DNA from: VRUE01 sp035554595 | GTDB lineage: Bacteria; Actinomycetota; Thermoleophilia; Solirubrobacterales; 70-9 | Assembly: GCA_035554595.1 (NCBI GenBank) | Contig: DATMIH010000020.1 | Coordinates: forward strand, 1 to 5,370 | DNA: 5,370 nt | Direction of reading: 5' to 3' | Part shown: piece by piece, positions 1 to 5,370 of the stretch | Layout: every line of letters starts with the position of its first letter | Position numbering within the stretch: position 1 is the first letter of the stretch | Notes under the pieces: model-generated | What the model saw: the letters and a program-made list of their open reading frames with translations, nothing else | What the model was told of the DNA's origin: nothing | Database searches by the model: none | Program-made: the position numbers and the translations under genes

Positions 1-1
1 G

Positions 2-697
<696 letters not shown>

Positions 698-811
698 GCG
701 GCGATCCCGGTAAGGGTTTCGCTTAACTTTTTCGGTGGAGACGCGTAGGGCTGGCGCCGCGAGGGATTGCCGAAAAAGTGCAAGACGCTCCACCCCTACC
801 GGGATCGCCGC
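698..811. repeat. Large imperfect palindrome filling the secA-downstream gap
   Basis: The outer arms 698-717 and 792-811 are reverse complements at 19 of 20 positions; the single mismatch is A713 opposite C796. The inner arms 726-735 (ACTTTTTCGG) and 770-779 (CCGAAAAAGT) are perfect over 10 bp. Between the arms lie unequal internal loops of 8 and 12 bases, and the apical segment 736-769 holds a smaller GC-rich helix candidate (CGCG at 742-745 with 758-761). The element starts directly after the secA stop and ends two bases before the ATG at 814. Possible roles are a bidirectional terminator or mRNA 3'-end stabiliser, or a small non-coding mobile repeat. No target-site duplication is evident. 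The T5/A5 tracts lie inside the stem, so it is not a textbook intrinsic terminator. The pairing is directly visible; the function is inference. Confidence 0.85.
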
Positions 812-813
812 CT

Positions 814-1236
814 ATGGCTCGTGACTCGGTTCGTGAGTTCATCCGAGCTTTCAACGAGCGGGATCTTGATGCGTTCGTGAGCACGCTTGATCCGGAGGTC
901 GAGCTGCACGCGTCGCGCGGGCTGCGCAGGGGCACCGAGGCAGCGCGGGTCTGGGCGACCAGAGCGCCCGGCGGGGTGCAGCAGACGATCGAGGTTGAGG
1001 AGCTATTTGAGGACGACACCGAGTCGGGCGGCGGCCGGGCGCTTGCCCTGATCAAACGTGTCTGGCGCTGGGACGAGGACGGGTCTGCGGCTGGGGAGGA
1101 CGAGATGGCCTGGCTCTTTGAGCTTCAAGACCATCGGATTCGTGCCTGGCGGCCGTTTGAGGATCGCGAGGCCGCGTGGCGGGCGTACCATGGAGGAGAT
1201 GGCAGTCCCGGCCGCAGAGAATCGCGAGGCGACTGA
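814..1236 (+). CDS. SnoaL-like / NTF2-like domain protein
   Basis: The product is 140 aa, the usual size of a single-domain NTF2-fold protein. The N-terminus, DSVREFIRAFNERDLDAFVSTLDPEVELHASRG, has the typical SnoaL-like pattern: an amphipathic helix, then xAFNxRDLDAFxxxLxPxVE, where the first strand begins. The later part shows alternating strand signatures (ALALIKRVWRWDEDG, then MAWLFELQDHRIRAWRPFEDREAAWRAY), also normal for the family. This cone-shaped fold hosts isomerases, cyclases, hydrolases and pure binding proteins, so no substrate can be assigned. I chose the ATG at 814 because the domain starts immediately after it. A GTG at 778 would add 12 residues (MQDAPPLPGSPP) encoded inside the palindrome and is less likely. 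No good ribosome-binding site is visible before either start. The 3' end overlaps the methyltransferase start by 47 bases, suggesting co-transcription and perhaps translational coupling. Confidence 0.8.
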   Translation: MARDSVREFIRAFNERDLDAFVSTLDPEVELHASRGLRRGTEAARVWATRAPGGVQQTIEVEELFEDDTESGGGRALALIKRVWRWDEDGSAAGEDEMAWLFELQDHRIRAWRPFEDREAAWRAYHGGDGSPGRRESRGD

Positions 1237-2068
1237 GGCCTGGAGCGGGCCGCTGTTTGAGCGCTTCGTGCAGTACCGCGACCTCGTCGCCGGGGGCCTG
1301 GGGGCGCACGGCGATGCGGCGATGGCGGCGCATCCACCGCAGCCGGCCGATCGCGTCGTCGACCTCGGCTGTGGCTTTGGCGACACGACGCAGCGGCTGG
1401 CCGAGCTGGTCGGCGCCGACGGCGATGCCCTGGGGGTGGATGTCTCCGAGCCGTTCATCGAGCTGGCTCGCAAGGAGGCGGAGGAGGCCGACGCCGCCAG
1501 CGTCCGCTTCGCAGTCGCCGACGTGCAGGTGACCGAGTTCGAGGAGAGCTTCGACTACGCCTTTTCGCGGATGGGGATCATGTTCTTTGCCAACCCGGTA
1601 CAGGCCCTGCGCAACGTCCGCCAGGCGCTCTCGCCTGGGGGAAGGTTCTGCGCGGTTGTCTGGCGGCGCAAGCTCGACAACGTGTGGGTCAGCCGGGCCG
1701 AGGCTGTCGTCGCGCAGTACCTCGACCGCCCAGAGGAGAGCGACCAGCCGACCTGTGGCCCGGGGCCGTTCTCGATGGCCGACGCCGACACGGTCAGCGA
1801 GCAGATGACGATCGCCGGTTTCGAGGCGGTGAGCTTCCAGCGCTGCGACCTGCCGCTGAAGATCGGCCACGACCTCGACCACGCGGTCGAGTTCAACATG
1901 GCGCTCGGGCCGGCCGGCGAGGTGTTGCGGCTCTGGGAAGACCGGATCGATGAGATCAAGCCGAAGATCGCAGCCGAGCTGCGCGAGGCCCTGGCCGACC
2001 TCGACGGTTCCGACGGCGTCTACGCGCCGGCCTCGACCTGGATCATCAGCGCCAGCGCCCCCGCCTGA
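1190..2068 (+). CDS. Class I SAM-dependent methyltransferase
   Basis: The protein is 292 aa with a Rossmann-type methyltransferase core. Motif I is VVDLGCGFGD at residues 56-65, the glycine-rich SAM loop. The acidic residue at the end of strand 2, which contacts the ribose hydroxyls, is Asp84 in GVDVSEPFIELA. An acidic residue contacting the adenine region fits Asp111 in VADVQV. The post-core segment FDYAFSRMGIMFFANPVQALRNVRQALSPGGRF (121-153) matches the UbiE/COQ5-like 'Methyltransf_11/25' layout. The acceptor substrate cannot be read; small-molecule methylation is more likely than RNA or DNA, because no NPPY-type motif or nucleic-acid domain is present. The start is ambiguous. ATG 1190 has only a weak upstream GCGGG. 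ATG 1199 has GGAGGAG directly abutting it, which is too close to act as a normal Shine-Dalgarno. Starts further upstream (GTG 1058) would overlap the SnoaL-like gene heavily and add non-conserved, Arg/Gly-rich sequence. The gene overlaps its upstream neighbour by 47 bases, and the stop is followed at once by the palindrome before prfB. Confidence 0.9.
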   Translation: MEEMAVPAAENREATEAWSGPLFERFVQYRDLVAGGLGAHGDAAMAAHPPQPADRVVDLGCGFGDTTQRLAELVGADGDALGVDVSEPFIELARKEAEEADAASVRFAVADVQVTEFEESFDYAFSRMGIMFFANPVQALRNVRQALSPGGRFCAVVWRRKLDNVWVSRAEAVVAQYLDRPEESDQPTCGPGPFSMADADTVSEQMTIAGFEAVSFQRCDLPLKIGHDLDHAVEFNMALGPAGEVLRLWEDRIDEIKPKIAAELREALADLDGSDGVYAPASTWIISASAPA

Positions 2069-2071
2069 TCT

Positions 2072-2120
2072 GAACTGCATCAAATTCTCGATCTGGCAGG
2101 TAGATAATTTGATGCAGTTC
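2072..2120. repeat. 49-bp palindrome with perfect 15-bp arms upstream of prfB
   Basis: GAACTGCATCAAATT (2072-2086) is the exact reverse complement of AATTTGATGCAGTTC (2106-2120). Inside the 19-base centre, ATCT (2091-2094) can pair with AGAT (2102-2105) to extend the helix on one side across a 4-base bulge (CTCG), closing a GGCAGGT loop. The element begins 3 bases after the methyltransferase stop and ends 20 bases before the prfB ATG. The arms are markedly AT-richer than the surrounding DNA and there is no downstream U-run. It could be a dimeric operator covering the prfB promoter, a transcript hairpin acting as a factor-dependent terminator or processing site, or a short dispersed repeat. 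The symmetry is certain; the role is not. Confidence 0.9.
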
Positions 2121-2127
2121 GGCTGGG

Positions 2128-2133
2128 TAGGCT
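2128..2133 (+). promoter_or_regulatory. Candidate -10 box (TAGGCT) for leaderless prfB transcription
   Basis: TAGGCT fits the TANNNT consensus seen in actinobacterial -10 elements and ends 7 bases before the prfB ATG, so transcription would start at or next to the A of the start codon. No Shine-Dalgarno is evident before that ATG (GGCTGTCGGGT), which agrees with a leaderless message. No -35 is seen at 17-18 bp. TTGATG at 2109-2114, in the right arm of the palindrome, is only 13 bp away, which is too close for a standard sigma-70-type spacer. Single hexamers occur often by chance, so support comes mainly from the same arrangement at two other genes in the window. Confidence 0.4.
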
Positions 2134-2140
2134 GTCGGGT

Positions 2141-3263
2141 ATGGCCGAGGCCGCGCAAACCGATTCCGTGCCCGCGCGGCTGGCCGAGATCCGCGAGCAG
2201 TTGTCCCTGCTCTCGGACTACCTTTGACCCGGCTTCGCTTGAAGCAGAGGCCGAGCGGCTGGAGGAGGAGATGCAGCGCCCCGGCTTCTGGGATGACCAG
2301 GACGCCGCGGCTCGCACCTCGGCCGCGCACGCCCGCGCCCAGCGCAAGCTGAAGACCTTCCGCGAGCTCGAGTCGGAGGCCGGCGACCTCGGCGAGCTGG
2401 CTGAGATGGCGGCCGACGACGAGGAAATGGCGCGCGAGCTGGCGACCCAGCTGGCCTCGGTCGAGCGGCGGTTGGATGAGCTTGAAGAGGCGCGACTGTT
2501 CAGCGGCTCCTACGACGCCGGCGACGCCGTCGTCACCGTCCACGCCGGGGCGGGCGGCACCGACTCTCAGGACTGGGCGGAGATGCTGCTGCGCATGTAC
2601 CTGCGCTGGGCCGAGCGCCGCGGCTTCGAGGTCGAGATGAAGGAGGCCTCGCCGGGGGAGGAGGCCGGTCTCAAGTCGGCCACCTTCATCGCCCGCGGCG
2701 AGAACGCCTACGGCCTCTTCGCCGCCGAGCGCGGTGTCCATCGCCTGGTACGGATCTCCCCCTTCGACTCCTCGGCCCGGCGCCACACCAGCTTCGCCCA
2801 GCTCGATGTCGGCCCGCTGGTTGACGAAAGCGTCGAGGTCGAGATCGACGACACCGACCTGCGCATCGACACCTACCGCGCCTCCGGCGCCGGCGGCCAG
2901 CACGTCAACAAGACCGACTCGGCCGTGCGCATCACCCACATCCCGACCGGCGTCGTCGTGCAGTGCCAGAACGAGCGCTCGCAGACCCAGAACAAGGCGG
3001 TGGCGATGCAGTTCCTGCGCTCGAAGCTGATCGAGCTGGAGGAGCGCAAACGGGCTGAGCAGCTGGCCAAGGAGCGTGGCGAAGTCAAGGACGTCGCCTG
3101 GGGCTCGCAGATCCGCAGCTACTTCCTGCATCCCGACCAGCGGGTCAAGGACCACAGAACGGGCCACGAGGTGGGCGATGCCCAGCGAGTGCTCGACGGT
3201 GACCTCGACGACTTCATTCGGGATTATTTGAACAAGACCGCTGCGATGGGCGCTTCCGATTAG
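2141..3263 (+). CDS. prfB: Peptide chain release factor 2, expressed through a +1 programmed frameshift (join 2141-2224, 2226-3263)
   Basis: RF2 recognises UGA and UAA stop codons in the ribosomal A site and triggers hydrolysis of peptidyl-tRNA. The zero frame runs 28 codons from ATG 2141 to an in-frame TGA at 2225-2227. Skipping T2225 joins it to the long downstream frame beginning DPASLEAEAE, giving 373 aa (E. coli RF2 has 365). Domain 1 is helical and acidic (about 1-120). The stop-codon-reading tripeptide is SPF at residues 206-208, specific to RF2 rather than RF1. The catalytic GGQ is at 251-253 in YRASGAGGQHVNKTDSAVRI, with Ala at the position that is Thr in E. coli K-12 but Ala in most bacteria. 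Domain 4 ends with the conserved SQIRSYFLHPDQRVKDHRTG. The first-frame peptide MAEAAQTDSVPARLAEIREQ is an amphipathic helix as in other RF2 proteins. An unshifted reading of the downstream frame would fuse unrelated methyltransferase-antiframe residues and is not the real start. The gene is not a pseudogene. Confidence 0.97.
2214..2228 (+). promoter_or_regulatory. RF2 +1 programmed ribosomal frameshift site
   Basis: The core CTT-TGA-C (CTT 2222-2224, TGA 2225-2227, C 2228) is identical to the canonical prfB recoding site: the P-site tRNA-Leu on CUU slips to UUU while UGA, in a termination-poor C context, waits in the A site. Low RF2 slows termination, raises shifting and makes more RF2, an autoregulatory loop. 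In E. coli an internal Shine-Dalgarno-like AGGGGG lies 3 bases before CUU. Here only CGGA (2214-2217), 4 bases before CUU, is visible, so the stimulator is weak or degenerate. The frames on both sides encode conserved RF2 sequence, which confirms the site is used. Confidence 0.95.
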
Positions 3264-3278
3264 CGCACCCACGGATGA

Positions 3279-3373
3279 CGCATCTGGCGCGGCGCTGGAT
3301 CGGCACTCGCGTCCTCCCGCATAGCTCTGCTATGCGCGTCGAACCCGATCACCGCCCAGCTTGGCCAGTTGCG
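3279..3373. repeat. Long imperfect hairpin downstream of prfB
   Basis: Nested complementary blocks are visible. The apex is CGCATAGC (3318-3325) with GCTATGCG (3329-3336), perfect 8 bp around a 3-base loop. Moving outward, GATCGG (3298-3303) pairs with CCGATC (3345-3350), GCTGG (3294-3298) with CCAGC (3356-3360), CTGGC (3284-3288) with GCCAG (3364-3368), and CGCA (3279-3282) with TGCG (3370-3373). G3298 is claimed by two blocks, so only one of those pairs can form. The element lies 15 bases after the prfB stop and has no trailing U-run. It may serve as a 3'-end structure or terminator for prfB, an unrecognised small RNA, or a REP-like dispersed palindrome. Its complementary blocks are regularly spaced, which is more than expected by chance, but GC-rich DNA inflates weak pairings. 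Confidence 0.65.
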
Positions 3374-3476
3374 CCCCCGCGGGCACGCGAATCGGAATCG
3401 ACCATCTCCGCTGTCAGCTGGTATCCGACAATGACCACACTGGGGTGGGGTTGATGCGAGAGCACGCGGCATCGCT
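3374..3476. other. Remainder of the prfB-esterase intergenic gap
   Basis: Between the hairpin and the esterase promoter lie about 100 bases without a convincing reading frame, RNA gene or strong repeat. The minus-strand frame 3260-3472 that crosses the gap has no recognisable protein character. The segment may hold regulatory sites, but none can be named from sequence. Confidence 0.5.
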
Positions 3477-3506
3477 TTGATCGGTCCAGACGCTCACCGC
3501 TAGGGT
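3477..3506 (+). promoter_or_regulatory. Candidate promoter for leaderless esterase mRNA (-35 TTGATC, -10 TAGGGT)
   Basis: TTGATC (3477-3482) keeps the TTGA of the TTGACA -35 consensus. An 18-bp spacer leads to TAGGGT (3501-3506), which fits TANNNT. The -10 box ends 6 bases before the ATG at 3513, so the first transcribed base should be the start codon itself or next to it. No Shine-Dalgarno is present in the intervening CGGTAC. This is the best promoter in the window by spacing and sequence. Confidence 0.55.
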
Positions 3507-3512
3507 CGGTAC

Positions 3513-4163
3513 ATGGATTCGCTGATCTACTTGGAGCGCCCGGCCGGCGCGGCGACGGAGGGGCTGTTGGTGCTCCATCACGGCCGCGGGACCAACGAGC
3601 GCGACCTGCTTGGGCTCGCCGACCTGCTCGATCCCGAGGCTCGGTTGCGGGTGGTCACGCCGCGTGCGCCGCTGGTCCTCGAGGGCTCGCCGGGGTACCA
3701 CTGGTACCTGGTGCCGCGGGTCGGCTACCCGGATCCAGACACGTTCCAGGCGGCCCACGAGGCGCTGGCGGAGCTGCACGACGGGCTCTGGGAGGAGACG
3801 GGGGTCGAGCCGCGGCAGACCGTGCTCGGCGGCTTCTCGATGGGCGCTGTAATGAGCTACGCGATGGCGCTGAGCGCGGAGCGGCCGGCGGTTGCCGGGA
3901 TCCTCGCCTTCAGCGGCTTCGTGCCGACGGTGGAGGGCTGGACGCCTCGCTTCGACGATCGGCTCGGGACCAGGGCCTTCATCGCCCACGGTCGCAACGA
4001 TCCGGTGATCGGGATCGAGTTCGCCGAGCGGGCTCGACAGCTGCTCGAAGCGGGAGGGCTGGCAGTCGAGCACCATGAGTCGGAGCTCGGGCACCAGATC
4101 GAACCAGCGCACCTGAGCGCGGCGCGGAGCTGGCTAACGGAGACGCTTCCCCAGCGGAGCTAG
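3513..4163 (+). CDS. Phospholipase/carboxylesterase family alpha/beta hydrolase
   Basis: The product is 216 aa, the compact size of the Abhydrolase_2 (phospholipase/carboxylesterase, YpfH/EstB-like) family of cytoplasmic serine esterases. The oxyanion-side motif LHHGRGTNERDLLGLADLL lies at about 21-39. The nucleophile elbow is GFSMG at 107-111 with Ser109, the acid is Asp163 in AHGRNDPVIGIEFAERARQLL, and the base is His194 in ESELGHQIEPAHL. Order and spacing match the family. There is no signal peptide or membrane segment. The likely reaction is hydrolysis of small acyl esters or lysophospholipids; the true substrate is unknown. The ATG at 3513 follows a leaderless-type promoter and begins the first beta-strand (DSLIYLERPAG) as expected. 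The TAG stop overlaps the stop of the converging gene by four bases. No operon partner is evident on this strand. Confidence 0.93.
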   Translation: MDSLIYLERPAGAATEGLLVLHHGRGTNERDLLGLADLLDPEARLRVVTPRAPLVLEGSPGYHWYLVPRVGYPDPDTFQAAHEALAELHDGLWEETGVEPRQTVLGGFSMGAVMSYAMALSAERPAVAGILAFSGFVPTVEGWTPRFDDRLGTRAFIAHGRNDPVIGIEFAERARQLLEAGGLAVEHHESELGHQIEPAHLSAARSWLTETLPQRS

Positions 4164-4753
4164 CGGGCCTCGGCCCAGGTGACGCGCGCCTTGCTGCTCT
4201 GCGCGACTCGCAGCTGTTGGACCTCGAAGCGCTGGCAGGCGCGCGGTGCTTCCGGCACGTGCACGGTTACCGTGAAGCGACCCGAGGTCTCGACCTTGGC
4301 CATCTGCCTGCTGGCGAGGTGCTTGCTGAGGCGGAGCACGCCGCTGCGGCCGAGCTGGCGGTGAATCGTGCCCAGGTGCGGATCCTTCCTGGCGCCATAC
4401 TCGACCGTTGCCGCCGCCGGCGTGTAGGTCGTGTAGTCGAGGGTGAGGCGCATCATCTTGCGGTCTGGATAGGCAACCACGCGCGCCGTGGCGGTTCGCA
4501 GGTAGCAGTCTTCGGAGGGAGAAAAACCGGCGTCTTCGGCTTCGCATTCTTCTTCTGCTTCTTCGGCGCCTTCGGTTTCTTCGTCTTCAGCTTCGGCGCA
4601 TTCGCCTTCGGTTTCGTCTTCTTCTTCGCTCAGCTGAATTGCGACGTTGAGGGGCGGGCCGGGTTCTTCGGCGTCCGCGAAGGCGTCAACCGTTTGGGAC
4701 GCCACGAAGATCGCGAGCAGAAGGAGGGGCAGGAAGAGGCGAATCCGGGCCAT
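4160..4753 (-). CDS. Secreted acidic protein of unknown function
   Basis: The product is 197 aa. The N-terminus MARIRLFLPLLLLAIFVAS is a classical Sec signal peptide (basic n-region, leucine-rich core), with a likely AFA cleavage site (24-26) before DAEEP, so the protein should be exported. Residues 43-74 are a low-complexity acidic tract with 21 Glu/Asp of 32 residues and Cys52 and Cys70. The C-terminal 115 residues look like a small beta-sandwich-type domain (ATARVVAYPDRKMMRLTLDY, TPAAATVEYGAR, then RSGVLRLSKHLASRQMAKV). I associate this kind of domain with secreted hypothetical proteins of Solirubrobacterales but cannot name a family. Cys83 and Cys173 could form a disulfide. The ATG at 4753 is chosen because the signal peptide starts there; longer starts add a Pro-rich non-signal leader. 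It converges on the esterase gene and diverges from the epoxide-hydrolase-like gene. Confidence 0.8.
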   Translation of the reverse strand: MARIRLFLPLLLLAIFVASQTVDAFADAEEPGPPLNVAIQLSEEEDETEGECAEAEDEETEGAEEAEEECEAEDAGFSPSEDCYLRTATARVVAYPDRKMMRLTLDYTTYTPAAATVEYGARKDPHLGTIHRQLGRSGVLRLSKHLASRQMAKVETSGRFTVTVHVPEAPRACQRFEVQQLRVAQSSKARVTWAEAR

Positions 4754-4830
4754 GGCCCCGTAATCGGTCGGGGGCTGCCATCCCTTTAGCGCTGGGGCTT
4801 CGGGAGGCGCTGGTCTGCGGGTTTCCCCGT

Positions 4831-4836
4831 TACATT
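4831..4836 (+). promoter_or_regulatory. Candidate -10 box (TACATT) for the downstream hydrolase
   Basis: TACATT fits TANNNT and ends 8 bases before the ATG at 4845, again placing the transcript start at or within a base or two of the start codon. The intervening GCTCGGCA has no Shine-Dalgarno. No good -35 is visible at 17-18 bp. It lies in the 91-bp divergent gap shared with the minus-strand secreted protein gene. Confidence 0.4.
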
Positions 4837-4844
4837 GCTCGGCA

Positions 4845-5370
4845 ATGCACGGATCGCCGCCGCAGATCGACGGAGTCACACACCGCTACGTCGACCTTCC
4901 CGGGGTTCGCATGCATGTCGCCGAAGCGGGGGAGGGACCGCCGCTTCTCCTCCTCCACGGCTGGCCGCAGCACTGGTGGACCTGGCGCAAGGTGATCCCC
5001 GCGCTGGCCGAGAACCACCGGGTGGTCTGCCCCGACCTGCGCGGCTTCGGCTGGAGTGAGGCCCCCGCCGGGCCGTACGAGATCTCGGAACTGGCGACCG
5101 ACATGGTTGTCCTGCTCGACGAGCTCGGGCTCGAGCAGGTGGACCTGATCGGACACGACTGGGGTGGCTACACGGGCTTCCTGCTCTGTCTCCAGGAGCA
5201 GCGCCGCATTCGCCGCTACCTGGCGCTGGGGATTGTTCACCCCTGGTTTGAGCCGCCGAAGGTCTCGCCGCAGGCGCTGCAGCGGACCGCCTACCAGTTC
5301 ATCCTCGCCACTCCGTTGCTTGGCGAGAGCGTGCTGCGCTTCGCGCCGGGCTTCGTCAAGTTGGTGCTGC
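4845..5370 (+). CDS. Epoxide-hydrolase-like alpha/beta hydrolase, N-terminal part (3' end outside window)
   Basis: The first 175 residues are visible and the frame is open to the window end. HGWPQ (38-42) is the HGxP oxyanion motif typical of epoxide hydrolases, followed by HWWTWRKVIPALA. CPDLRGFGWSE (62-72) is the conserved loop before the cap. The nucleophile elbow is GHDWGG (103-108), with Asp105 in place of the serine of esterases. An Asp nucleophile followed by Trp is the hallmark of soluble epoxide hydrolases and haloalkane or fluoroacetate dehalogenases, which act through a covalent alkyl-enzyme ester. HGWP and GHDWGG favour the epoxide hydrolase branch, but dehalogenase activity cannot be excluded without the cap domain and the C-terminal acid and His, which lie outside. 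There is no signal peptide. The ATG at 4845 is preferred because a -10-like box lies just upstream and the N-terminus matches the family (VTHRYVDLPGVRMHVAEAG). Confidence 0.92.
   Translation, partial: MHGSPPQIDGVTHRYVDLPGVRMHVAEAGEGPPLLLLHGWPQHWWTWRKVIPALAENHRVVCPDLRGFGWSEAPAGPYEISELATDMVVLLDELGLEQVDLIGHDWGGYTGFLLCLQEQRRIRRYLALGIVHPWFEPPKVSPQALQRTAYQFILATPLLGESVLRFAPGFVKLVL

Noticed and set aside
726..779. Textbook rho-independent terminator of secA
   Set aside because: The T5 run lies inside the stem arms and not after a GC-rich hairpin, so the standard layout is missing, although a terminating role of the whole palindrome remains possible.
1058..1189. Upstream extension of the methyltransferase to GTG 1058
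   Set aside because: It would overlap the SnoaL-like gene by about 180 bases and add an Arg/Gly-rich segment unlike methyltransferase N-termini.
2225..2227. In-frame TGA in prfB read as a disabling mutation
   Set aside because: The CTTTGAC context is the canonical RF2 programmed frameshift site, and the frames before and after it are both conserved RF2.
1052..2347. Minus-strand open frame of 431 aa opposite the methyltransferase and the prfB start
   Set aside because: It lies antisense to a well-supported enzyme, crosses the intergenic palindrome, has no recognisable motif, and is Arg/Gly/Ala/Leu-rich as expected for a shadow frame in high-GC DNA.
2046..3272. Minus-strand open frame of 408 aa opposite prfB
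   Set aside because: It is fully antisense to conserved RF2; its Val/Asp/Leu/Gly-rich composition mirrors the RF2 codons and no domain is visible.
3260..3472. Minus-strand 70-aa frame in the prfB-esterase gap
   Set aside because: No start signal or protein-like pattern, and it crosses the long hairpin; non-coding DNA is the simpler explanation.
4521..4640. Possible CRISPR or tandem repeat array from the recurring CTTCGGC-like units
   Set aside because: The units are irregular, in frame with a Glu-rich coding tract and have no spacers; this is low-complexity coding sequence.
4217..4789. Plus-strand frame encoding a Phe-rich, membrane-like stretch
   Set aside because: It is the reverse complement of the Glu-rich tract of the minus-strand secreted protein (GAA/GAG read backwards gives TTC/CTC). 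The minus-strand frame has a proper signal peptide and the plus-strand one does not.

Overview
The window is a piece of a high-GC bacterial chromosome. Base composition, strong G/C preference at third codon positions, and -10-like TANNNT boxes only 6-8 bases before several start codons suggest an actinobacterium. The pairing of secA with prfB, and the secreted protein with a C-terminal domain that looks familiar to me from Solirubrobacterales, make Thermoleophilia my best guess. That placement is an inference from memory, not a search result.

Layout, left to right. (1) The 3' end of secA (plus strand) closes with a zinc-binding SEC-C tail. (2) The gap of about 115 bp after it is almost entirely one large imperfect palindrome, running from the secA stop to the next start codon. 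(3) A small SnoaL/NTF2-like protein and a class I SAM-dependent methyltransferase follow as an overlapping pair. (4) A 49-bp element with perfect 15-bp arms sits just before prfB. (5) prfB encodes peptide chain release factor 2. It is split by an in-frame UGA at a classical CUU-UGA-C +1 programmed frameshift site, and the full protein is 373 aa. (6) A 249-bp gap contains a second long imperfect hairpin, then a promoter placed for a leaderless message. (7) A 216-aa carboxylesterase/phospholipase-type alpha/beta hydrolase follows. (8) Converging on it, and sharing its CTAG stop, is a minus-strand gene for a secreted, strongly acidic protein of unknown function. (9) Diverging from that gene is the 5' part of an epoxide-hydrolase-like alpha/beta hydrolase, cut by the window end.

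The genes are mostly housekeeping (protein export and translation termination) interleaved with small enzymes whose substrates cannot be read from sequence. There is no phage, CRISPR, transposase, tRNA or rRNA. The most noteworthy signals are non-coding: three palindromic elements in three successive intergenic gaps, the intact RF2 recoding site with a poor internal Shine-Dalgarno, and the repeated leaderless-type promoter arrangement. I see no convincing new multi-gene system here.
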